Source of the DNA: Clostridia bacterium
Lineage (GTDB): Bacteria > Bacillota > Clostridia > Oscillospirales > Acutalibacteraceae
Length of the DNA stretch: 35,199 bases
Reading direction: 5' to 3'
Assembly (NCBI GenBank): GCA_017431035.1
Contig: JAFRLW010000008.1
Coordinates: forward strand, 1 to 35,199
Shown here: positions 29,486-35,199 of the stretch, one piece after another
How positions within the stretch are numbered: the first letter of the stretch is position 1
Layout of the letters: every line of letters starts with the position of its first letter
Position numbers and translations under genes: made by a program
Notes under the pieces: model-generated
What the model was told of the DNA's origin: nothing
Databases searched by the model: none
The model's input: the letters and a program-made list of their open reading frames with translations, nothing else

Positions 29486-30130
29486 TTAAAGTTTAGATAA
29501 TTTTTCCCCTAGTTTTAGTTTGCGAGCGATAAAGTAAGATATCTCGGCGGTGAAAATACCTGCCGGAATATCGACTAAATAATGTTGTTTTAAGAAAACC
29601 ACCGACATAAAAACCGATATGCTGAACAAAAGGTTTACCCATTTTAGCACAGTCGGTATTTTACGGGAATCAAATACAACCCTTATACAAAGCCAACTTT
29701 CAAGACAATGCATAGAGGGAAAAAGGTTTTGCGCCGGAGTATCAGCCGAGAATATAAGTTTTGTTAGTTTACCCGTAAGCCCTACCCCCGACGCCGCAGG
29801 GCGAAGAGAGGTTATATCGGTCGGAAAAAGAATAAAGACCACGGCGCAAACAATATTGGCTATAGTAGCGGCAACGGCGTATCTATACGCCTTTTCTTTA
29901 TCTTCAAAGGATATTATAATATATGCCGCCGCCCACTGAATAAAAGCCAATACGTACACTATAATAAAAGGCTCGATAAAAGGTATTTTATAATCAAGGG
30001 ATATCGGTAACATGTGATGTACCATATCACGATTTATAAGTTTAGTACCGTAATAGGCAATAAGGTCGGAAAAAAGAACCAAAAGCGGCGCAAAAACGGC
30101 ATATTTTTGCTTTATGGTTTTAAGTTTCAA
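29486..30130 (-). CDS. PAP2-family membrane phosphatase
   Basis: A 214-residue protein starting at TTG 30130 (AAGGG seven bases upstream); the longer frame to 30181 runs into the promoter region. Six hydrophobic helices. The PAP2 phosphatase blocks are NLFPSMHCLESWLC (Ser-x-His) and KQHYLVDIPAG (His-x3-Asp); the first lysine/arginine block is only weakly visible around TSLRPA. Relatives dephosphorylate phosphatidate, phosphatidylglycerophosphate or undecaprenyl pyrophosphate. Lying directly before pssA and psd, a lipid substrate is likely. Confidence 0.82.
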   Translation of the reverse strand: MKLKTIKQKYAVFAPLLVLFSDLIAYYGTKLINRDMVHHMLPISLDYKIPFIEPFIIVYVLAFIQWAAAYIIISFEDKEKAYRYAVAATIANIVCAVVFILFPTDITSLRPAASGVGLTGKLTKLIFSADTPAQNLFPSMHCLESWLCIRVVFDSRKIPTVLKWVNLLFSISVFMSVVFLKQHYLVDIPAGIFTAEISYFIARKLKLGEKLSKL

Positions 30131-30150
30131 AACATCACCCTTAATATAAA

Positions 30151-30213
30151 AGACTATACTGTATTTTGACCATTTTACCATAAAAAGAAAGATAAATCAA
30201 TACAGTATAGTCT
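30151..30213 (-). promoter_or_regulatory. Promoter bracketed by a perfect 15-bp inverted repeat
   Basis: The arms AGACTATACTGTATT (30151-30165) and AATACAGTATAGTCT (30199-30213) are exact reverse complements around 33 bp. On the minus strand TTGATT (30195-30200), a 17-bp spacer and TAAAAT (30172-30177) form a promoter for the PAP2-pssA-psd operon; the -35 touches one arm and the transcription start falls at the other. This fits a paired operator, a cruciform, or a small invertible promoter. Confidence 0.7.
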
Positions 30214-30246
30214 ATTAGTTTTTTAAGTTTTTGAGTCTTTTAAGTT

Positions 30247-31062
30247 TTATCCTATAAGACAATGTTTGGTATCAGAGAAAAGTTTTATACCGTTTTTATC
30301 ACTTGGCTTAAAACCTACCGCCGTTATATCTCTGTAATGCGAGGGGGCAAGTTCTCCCTCACGTTTTGAGAGTTCGAGCGAAGTGCCCGCAACACTGTTA
30401 TCCTCTATCACTATATTAAAGAGGTTGGTTTTTTCTCCTGCCTCAAGTGAAAAACCGCAAGTGGCTTTGATATTTGAGTTTTTGATAATAAGGTCGTGTA
30501 TATCAGCGCTTTTGCCGACAACATAGTCACGCTTTGTATCAGCGGTATCTATGGTAAAACCGTTGTTTTCTGCGGTGATTTTTACATTGTCGCAAATAAA
30601 GTTGTTTGAGCCTCTTTTTATATTTACACCGTTTTTACCCTCTATTTTAAGGTTTGTAAGGCGAACTTCATTAGAAAACTCAAAATCGAGGCTGCCCTCA
30701 ATTTCCATATTATCAATAACAACCCTATAGGCGTTATAAAAGGAAATATCACCCTTTATTTTTCCGCCCTCAAGATAGAACATATCCTCTTCAAAAGAGA
30801 AACAGTGATAAAACTTATCCTTTGTTATATTCTCGTTCATAAAGGCGGGGAAATCGCCGTTTGACGTAATCTCGGCACCCGTCAAAACAAGGTGAATATA
30901 CGGCGGCAAAATAACGGTTTCTTTTAGTGTGTATTTTCCGCTTATAACAACCTTTCTGATATCTTTTTCTATCGCCGTATTAACTGCCTGTTGGATTTTT
31001 TCGCTGTCAGTTCCGCTAAAATCTTCAGGGGTAGTGAAACCTCTTATTTTCATTTCATCCAT
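30247..31062 (-). CDS. Right-handed beta-helix protein, small paralogue
   Basis: A 271-residue protein of the pectate lyase-like beta-helix type. It opens with GTDSEKIQQAVNTAIEKDIR and KVVISGKYTLKETVILPPYI, the N-terminal cap seen in GH28/GH55-like proteins, then has repeated coils such as VVIDNMEIEG, VRLTNLKIEG and IHDLIIKNSN. I see no catalytic GDD or NTD motif, so it may be a non-catalytic or divergent carbohydrate-binding partner. It has no signal peptide, so it is probably cytoplasmic. It begins one base after the larger beta-helix gene stops and shares its N-terminal layout; the two are likely paralogues. Confidence 0.75.
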   Translation of the reverse strand: MDEMKIRGFTTPEDFSGTDSEKIQQAVNTAIEKDIRKVVISGKYTLKETVILPPYIHLVLTGAEITSNGDFPAFMNENITKDKFYHCFSFEEDMFYLEGGKIKGDISFYNAYRVVIDNMEIEGSLDFEFSNEVRLTNLKIEGKNGVNIKRGSNNFICDNVKITAENNGFTIDTADTKRDYVVGKSADIHDLIIKNSNIKATCGFSLEAGEKTNLFNIVIEDNSVAGTSLELSKREGELAPSHYRDITAVGFKPSDKNGIKLFSDTKHCLIG

Positions 31063-31063
31063 T

Positions 31064-32419
31064 TTATTTTACCTCCCCGTCAACAATAACTTCCGAATCG
31101 GGCGATATATCAAACTCTTTATATGCTCTGTTGCATTTATAACCGTTTACCTTAACTTTTACTCCGCCTGATACTACAAACGCCCTATTGACCGAGTCTA
31201 TATGAACGTCATTTATTTCTATCTCGCCTTTGGCGTCGGTGAAATTAAAGACAGTGCCTTTAAGCGCTTCGGCGGAGAGTTCTTTTCCGCCTATCATATC
31301 GTTTTGATTGGCACCGTAGAAGAGATGCTCAAACTTGACGTTTTTGAAGGTGCAACTGCTCATAGGTCCGTTGTGTTTTCCCGGTGTGAACATATCAATT
31401 CCGTCACCGAAAACGTGCAGGTTTGAAATCGTTGCATTTTCAAGCGCCCAGTTAAAGAAAACGGCGTTGTTACTTCTGGTGGTGATGTTTTTAACGTTTA
31501 TATTATAGAGTTCGCCCTCTTGCATATGCCTGATTTTATAGTAAATAGGCGACCCCATACCGAGTGCGCTGCTGCTTCTCGCTTTGCTGACGTAGTCGGA
31601 AGTATCCATTATGGTATCAACGTCGATATTATAGATTTTGTTGCCGTCGTGATTAAGCAGTCTAAGGCAATAAAGGCGGTTCGGGTCGGCTTTGATATTC
31701 TTTATGCTTACGTCGTGAATATCGCCGTCTTTACCGTTTATTACGTTATGTTTCTCGCTATAGCCCCAAAGGGAAGTAAGAGCGACAACGTCATCACCCG
31801 TTCTGCCCGTTATATTCTCTATTTTGAAGTTGTTGCAACCTACTCTCAAATCAATACCGTCAAGGTTGTTGACGTGGGGTATGGCGTAAAAATGGATATT
31901 TTTCAGCGTAACGTTTCGGGTGAAAACGTGGTTTATCGCCCAATAACGCTGATGTTCAATATTGATATTTTCAATATGGAGTCCGTTTACATTAAGCCAA
32001 AACATCATATTGTTAAGCCAAATAGACGGCAAACCGAACTGCCTTGTGGTTTTCTCACGTAGGCGGTTATGTTTTCCGCCGTCTAGCACCACGTTGCCCA
32101 CACCTAAAATCTTGATGTTTTTCTGCTCGTATTTTATATCCCTTTTATCCTCATCAAAAGCATAGGAGTTTGCAAACATATTTGCATAAACGCCCGTTTC
32201 CTGCACCATATAGCAGTTATCAAGAACTACGGTAAAATCGCTTGGAATAAGTATGGTACGGGCAATACGCCAAGCGGTACTGTCAGTACGCATATTATAG
32301 CGAGGGATAACGATTTTACGGCATCCGTCCTTTTCGGCTTTTTCTATAGCGTTTTGTATGGTTTCGCTATCATCGTGTCCCAAAAGGGCAACGTCGTTAA
32401 CCGAAATAAAATCACTCAT
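31064..32419 (-). CDS. GH28-like polygalacturonase-family beta-helix protein
   Basis: A 451-residue parallel beta-helix protein. The N-terminal cap (HDDSETIQNAIEKAEKDGCR, KIVIPRYNMR, ARTILIPSDFTVVLDNC) and the active-site coil VNNLDGIDLRVGCNNFKIEN followed by TGRTGDDVVALTS resemble GH28 (N-x-D and GDD blocks). The usual GHG block is replaced by LLNHDGN, and the RIK block by a KIRHM-like sequence. A glycosidase acting on uronic-acid-type oligosaccharide is plausible, but substrate and activity are open. No signal peptide is present. It follows the MATE transporter gene by 23 bp. Confidence 0.8.
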   Translation of the reverse strand: MSDFISVNDVALLGHDDSETIQNAIEKAEKDGCRKIVIPRYNMRTDSTAWRIARTILIPSDFTVVLDNCYMVQETGVYANMFANSYAFDEDKRDIKYEQKNIKILGVGNVVLDGGKHNRLREKTTRQFGLPSIWLNNMMFWLNVNGLHIENINIEHQRYWAINHVFTRNVTLKNIHFYAIPHVNNLDGIDLRVGCNNFKIENITGRTGDDVVALTSLWGYSEKHNVINGKDGDIHDVSIKNIKADPNRLYCLRLLNHDGNKIYNIDVDTIMDTSDYVSKARSSSALGMGSPIYYKIRHMQEGELYNINVKNITTRSNNAVFFNWALENATISNLHVFGDGIDMFTPGKHNGPMSSCTFKNVKFEHLFYGANQNDMIGGKELSAEALKGTVFNFTDAKGEIEINDVHIDSVNRAFVVSGGVKVKVNGYKCNRAYKEFDISPDSEVIVDGEVK

Positions 32420-32442
32420 TTTTTATCCTCTTTTCAAAAAAA

Positions 32443-33822
32443 TTATAAATCTTTGCCGAGTGTATTTATCCAGGTGTTGCTTCTGATAAGCAAAACACCG
32501 AGTATGCATTTTATGATTACGGCGCCTTTTGACAAAAAGTATATCTCATAAATCGACATACTTGTAAACCTGGCGAGTATAAAGGCTATCGGCACAATGA
32601 CAAGCATGGCAAATCCGCTATCAAAAACGGTGGTAAGCCAAACCTTTCCGCCTGAACGCACCGCAAAATAACAGGCTTGCACAAGTGAGTCAAACGGCAT
32701 CAAAACCGCTTCTATCAATATCAGATAAAACGCCATATCTCTGATTTCTCCGCTGACGTTATAAAGAAGCGGAATAAACCGAGCCGCCGCCGCATAGAGT
32801 CCGCCGGCGAGAACTCCTATAAAGAAAGAAAAACATATCATTTTATAGGCGGTTTCTTTTGCAGTTTTATGCTCCCCTGCTCCGAGTTGTTGCCCTACAA
32901 CTATCGAAACGGTAACGCCTGCGGCTATAAAGGATACGCCGAAGACCTCCCAAAAGGTGTTGCAAATATTAGTCGCCGCAACAACCGACAGTCCTTTTAG
33001 CGAATAACTTTGTGTAAGGAAAGCAAAGGAAGAGCCCCAAAGCATTTCGTTAAACATAAGAGGTACGCTCTTTTTGGTTATCATAGCGCCGAGTTTAAGC
33101 GGAACTTTAAGGGTTTTGAAAACGCCGCCAAAATATACGTTACGGCTTACAAAATGCGCTTTTATCACAAGATAGAACATCTCGGCAAAACGGGAAATAA
33201 CGGTCGCAAGCGCCGCACCTTTTACGCCGAGTTTCGGAAGTCCTAAATTGCCGAAAATAAGCAGATAGTTGAGAATAAGGTTGACAAACACCGCTAAAAA
33301 ACTCGCCCTCATCGGACTTTTTGTGTCCCCTGTTTCTCTGAGCGCCCCTGTGTAACTCATAGATACCGAGTAAGGCAGGAAACCGAAAACTATCACCGAA
33401 ATATAACCTTTTGCCGAATTAAAAATCATATCGGCTTCGGCTTTACTACCCTCGCCTTTAAGGAAAAGGTTTGTCAAACTGCCGCCCGCCGTCAGCAAAA
33501 CAGTAGCGGCGGCAACCGATACAACAAGGCTTAAATAAAGTCTGAAACGCAGGGAACTTTTGAAGTTTTTATAGTCTTCCCTGCCGACAAACTGCGCCCC
33601 GAAAATACCGGCACCGGCGACAACGCCCAAAAGGCAAAAGTTGTATATCATAAGCATTTGGTTGGCAATAGATACTCCGCTCATAGGACCTGAACCGAGT
33701 CTGCCGACCATAACGTTATCAAGCATATTGACAAAGTTTGTAATACCGTTTTGTATTGCTATCGGTATCATCAAAGCAAGTATACGCTTGTAAAAGGCTT
33801 TATCACCTATAAGTTTATTCAT
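32443..33822 (-). CDS. MATE-family efflux transporter
   Basis: A 459-residue membrane protein with twelve hydrophobic helices, the MATE size. Typical stretches are IAIQNGITNFVNMLDNVMVG (residues ~20-39), GAGIFGAQFVGREDYKNF (~65-82) and the loop FGFLPYSVSMSYTGALRETGDTKSP (~137-161); the second half repeats the pattern with MFNEMLWGSSFAFLTQSYSL. MATE proteins export organic cations, drugs or lipids using sodium or proton gradients. It heads a minus-strand run with two cytoplasmic beta-helix proteins; a link to sugar metabolism is suggestive only. Confidence 0.9.
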   Translation of the reverse strand: MNKLIGDKAFYKRILALMIPIAIQNGITNFVNMLDNVMVGRLGSGPMSGVSIANQMLMIYNFCLLGVVAGAGIFGAQFVGREDYKNFKSSLRFRLYLSLVVSVAAATVLLTAGGSLTNLFLKGEGSKAEADMIFNSAKGYISVIVFGFLPYSVSMSYTGALRETGDTKSPMRASFLAVFVNLILNYLLIFGNLGLPKLGVKGAALATVISRFAEMFYLVIKAHFVSRNVYFGGVFKTLKVPLKLGAMITKKSVPLMFNEMLWGSSFAFLTQSYSLKGLSVVAATNICNTFWEVFGVSFIAAGVTVSIVVGQQLGAGEHKTAKETAYKMICFSFFIGVLAGGLYAAAARFIPLLYNVSGEIRDMAFYLILIEAVLMPFDSLVQACYFAVRSGGKVWLTTVFDSGFAMLVIVPIAFILARFTSMSIYEIYFLSKGAVIIKCILGVLLIRSNTWINTLGKDL

Positions 33823-33837
33823 TGTATCACCAGTAGT

Positions 33838-33866
33838 ATTTTAACATTAAGATATGTTATTTACAA
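33838..33866 (-). promoter_or_regulatory. Promoter of the MATE operon
   Basis: On the minus strand TTGTAA (33861-33866), 17-bp spacer, TAAAAT (33838-33843). The ribosome binding site of the MATE gene is weak (GGTGAT). Confidence 0.55.
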
Positions 33867-33949
33867 GAAGTAAATATATATTAAACAATATTTATGCGAC
33901 TTTTATCAAAAAAGTTAAAATCCCTTTTTTCAGCGATGTTATTGCGTAG

Positions 33950-33978
33950 TTGACTTTAATAATACAATATGTTATAAA
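33950..33978 (+). promoter_or_regulatory. Promoter of the zinc-ribbon membrane protein
   Basis: TTGACT (33950-33955), 17-bp spacer, TATAAA (33973-33978), 42 bp before the start codon. Confidence 0.65.
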
Positions 33979-34020
33979 ATATGTAGAAAACTGCACATTT
34001 TGTAATAAAGGGGATAGTAT

Positions 34021-34653
34021 ATGAAATATTGTGGAAAATGCGGCACTCAATTAGGTGATAACGCCGTTGTATGCTCTAAATGCGGACAACCTTGCAATAA
34101 TACTTCAAACGCAACAATCAACAGTTCAACAATGTACGTAAATAATTATAGAACAGACAAGCCTGTTTATAAAAAATGGTGGTTTTGGCTTATTGTGGGT
34201 GCGTTTGTTCTATTTGTTATTATAGCTGTATTTGGAGAAGATTCAGACAAAAAAGAGACTACAAGCAATCCAGAAAACAGCTCAAGCAGTTATACAAGCG
34301 AAACAAATTCAGAAGATATTGTGTACAATCATTATGATGTCGTAACGCTGTTTGATGAATTGGACGATAATGCACTAAAAGCAGAACAAGCACATAATGA
34401 CGAGTACATAGAGATTGAAGGTTATATAAGCAATATAGATAGTGATGGAAAATACATATCCGTTGGATCTGATCCTGACGATTACGATCATTTATTCGAC
34501 CGTATAATGTGTTATATCAAAAATAAAGAACAAAAGAATACGGTAATAAATGCTCATAAAGACGATAAAGTAATTATAAGAGGAAAAATTAAAAGCATCG
34601 GCGAAGTGCTTGGCTATTCTCTAAATATCAGTGAAATTGAAATTGTTGAGTAA
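34021..34653 (+). CDS. Zinc-ribbon, single-helix protein with OB-fold-like tail
   Basis: A 210-residue protein; AAGGGG lies upstream of ATG 34021. It has an N-terminal zinc ribbon (CGKCGTQ...CSKCGQPC, residues ~4-26), an Asn/Thr-rich linker, one membrane helix (WWFWLIVGAFVLFVIIAVFG, ~54-73), a Ser/Thr/Glu-rich spacer, and a C-terminal domain (about 105-210) with YIEIEGYISNIDSDGKYISV and KVIIRGKIKSIGEVLGYSLN, resembling the tRNA_anti-like OB fold found on many bacterial membrane proteins. The zinc ribbon would face the cytoplasm and the OB-like domain the outside. Codon use is more AT-rich than the preceding genes. Function unknown. Confidence 0.78.
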   Translation: MKYCGKCGTQLGDNAVVCSKCGQPCNNTSNATINSSTMYVNNYRTDKPVYKKWWFWLIVGAFVLFVIIAVFGEDSDKKETTSNPENSSSSYTSETNSEDIVYNHYDVVTLFDELDDNALKAEQAHNDEYIEIEGYISNIDSDGKYISVGSDPDDYDHLFDRIMCYIKNKEQKNTVINAHKDDKVIIRGKIKSIGEVLGYSLNISEIEIVE

Positions 34654-34695
34654 TATTTTTAAGAACTATAAATTAGCAAAGATTAGAAAAGCCAT

Positions 34696-34724
34696 AAAAA
34701 AAAGAACACCCTGTTGGGTGCTCA
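34696..34724 (-). terminator. Leftward terminator
   Basis: GAGCACCC pairs with GGGTGTTC around an AACA-type loop; on the minus strand it is followed by TTTTTTTT. The plus side lacks a T-run, so it serves a minus-strand transcript from the right. The window ends in AAAAAAAGAGCACCC, the same opening sequence, suggesting a second copy just beyond the edge. Confidence 0.65.
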
Positions 34725-34772
34725 TAAGATTATTATCGTTAATAATCAACAGTAAAGCCAATAAGTACCATC

Positions 34773-34956
34773 AATTTCGTAAGAAATTGTATATCATTAA
34801 GACGAAGTCTTGTATATCATCAGCGGTGATAACCGCTGTATCTCATCAATTCGAAAGCAAATTATACACGCCAAAGCGTGATGATATACAGTCCTGACGG
34901 ACTGATGAGATACAATGTGCAAAGCACATTGATGATATACCAAAGCTTTCGCATTG
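34773..34956. repeat. Array of eight small hairpins with a constant inverted linker
   Basis: Successive short hairpins: AATTTC/GAAATT (34773-34788), AAGAC/GTCTT (34799-34811), AGCGG/CCGCT (34822-34837), a weak AATT/AATT (34848-34863), CACGC/GCGTG (34867-34880), AGTCC/GGACT (34890-34903), AATGTGC/GCACATT (34914-34930) and CAAAGC/GCATTG (34941-34956). The first three gaps are GTATATCATT, GTATATCATC and GTATCTCATC. The last three are (G)ATGATATAC, GATGAGATAC and GATGATATAC, i.e. the reverse complement. The stems differ while the linker is constant. No gene is present in this stretch. Confidence 0.85.
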
Positions 34957-34960
34957 GATA

Positions 34961-34994
34961 AAAAAATCCTTGTTCAAAAGAACAAGGATTTTTT
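34961..34994. terminator. Strong bidirectional terminator
   Basis: AAAAAATCCTTGTTC pairs perfectly with GAACAAGGATTTTTT around AAAA; 15-bp stem with T-runs on both strands. It closes the hairpin array on its right side. Confidence 0.9.
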
Positions 34995-35170
34995 GGCGCA
35001 GTAGGAGGGATTTGAATCGGTAAACCGCCCTCTTGCGGTACCCGAAATTTGCTCCCTGCTTGGTGCGCAGGCAAATTTCGACCGCTACGCCATACCCTCC
35101 TCTCTCCTCCTGCCACCGGCAGCGTTCGGAGGCTATGCCCGCACCTCCGGCGCGAGAGTTCAAATCATCC
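34995..35170. other. tRNA-like foldback region at the window edge
   Basis: On the minus strand the left part ends in ...CCCTCCTACTGCGCCA with TTCAAAT before CCCTC, like the T-arm and 3' end of a class II tRNA, but an 11-nt hairpin sequence (CGGTTTACCGA) sits between GAGGG and TTCAAAT, and no matching 5' acceptor strand is seen. A long hairpin GCGGT-GAAATTTGC/GCAAATTTC-ACCGC follows. The right part has a plus-strand GAGAGTTCAAAT without its partner stem and a CGGAGG/CCTCCG hairpin. I do not call a functional tRNA. Confidence 0.4.
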
Positions 35171-35199
35171 GTTTTTTTCGATATAAAAAAAGAGCACCC

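Noticed and set aside
31520-32062. 180-codon plus-strand frame inside the GH28-like gene
   Set aside because: Antisense shadow without ribosome binding site; the minus-strand product has a coherent beta-helix pattern.
34631-34897. Plus-strand open frame overlapping the zinc-ribbon membrane protein end
   Set aside because: No ribosome binding site; it reads through a leftward terminator and the hairpin array.
34773-34956. CRISPR array
   Set aside because: The repeated element is only about 10 bp, changes orientation in the middle, and the variable parts are short palindromes, not spacers. No cas gene is present.
34995-35105. A functional minus-strand tRNA ending in CCA
   Set aside because: The T-stem is split by an insertion, the 5' acceptor strand complementary to CTACTGC is missing, and the anticodon loop lacks U33.
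34846-35163. Minus-strand open frames at the right edge
   Set aside because: They translate structured tRNA-like and hairpin sequence and have no ribosome binding site or protein-like composition.

Overview
The window looks like a chromosome segment of a low-GC anaerobic Clostridia member (Bacillota), probably an uncultured gut lineage. The evidence is a T-box ahead of asnS-asnA, a YtrA-type GntR/ABC operon, NrdR, separate GlnRS and GluRS, many consensus sigma-A promoters, and AGGAGG-type ribosome binding sites. No 16S or other species-level marker is present, so the lineage is inference.

Region 1 (1-4570) is accessory and AT-rich. It holds the end of an ACR3 arsenite-efflux operon with its thioredoxin-like partner, and two minus-strand genes of a Tn4451-like mobile element (TnpV plus a small conserved protein). 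Next come the catalytic core of a group I intron, a GNAT-type toxin-antitoxin pair, a small-protein/membrane-protein pair whose second gene seems to start at ATA, a zinc-ribbon gene with a decayed second copy of its tail, and a phage tape-measure fragment. It reads as layered insertions and remnants.

Region 2 (4570-13300) is mostly chromosomal. It carries a lone LarA-family nickel-pincer racemase and a GntR-ABC-lipoprotein operon with a visible operator and an unlisted 33-residue protein. On the minus strand lies the asparagine unit: T-box, asnS, asnA, then a LysR regulator with no terminator in front of it. An AraC-family regulator follows.

Region 3 (13500-18920) is a plus-strand nucleotide-sugar block: DegT-type aminotransferase, PglF/CapD-type membrane dehydratase, dTDP-glucose 4,6-dehydratase, then a zinc-ribbon DUF4234 protein and a DUF2752 protein. 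No glycosyltransferase or export gene is in view.

Region 4 (18915-25350) is one long minus-strand housekeeping run: nrdR, gltX, glnS, a Nif3-like gene, a lipoprotein, yqeG and an endonuclease IV-like TIM barrel. The nrdR promoter/leader is part of a 114-bp repeat whose second copy (26800-26913) drives only a stub.

Region 5 (25546-33822), all minus strand, holds a membrane metallophosphoesterase, a DUF6512-like membrane protein, tRNA-Leu(UAG), a phosphatidylethanolamine unit (PAP2, pssA, psd) whose promoter sits inside a perfect 15-bp inverted repeat, and a MATE transporter with two beta-helix proteins.

Region 6 (34021-35199) has a zinc-ribbon membrane protein, then a gene-free stretch with an ordered array of small hairpins joined by a constant 10-bp linker that reverses orientation at the array centre, and a tRNA-like foldback at the window edge.

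The strongest unexplained signals are the hairpin array, the group I intron core beside the toxin-antitoxin pair, the inverted-repeat-bracketed promoter, and the duplicated nrdR control region. All assignments come from reading the sequence; no database search was run.
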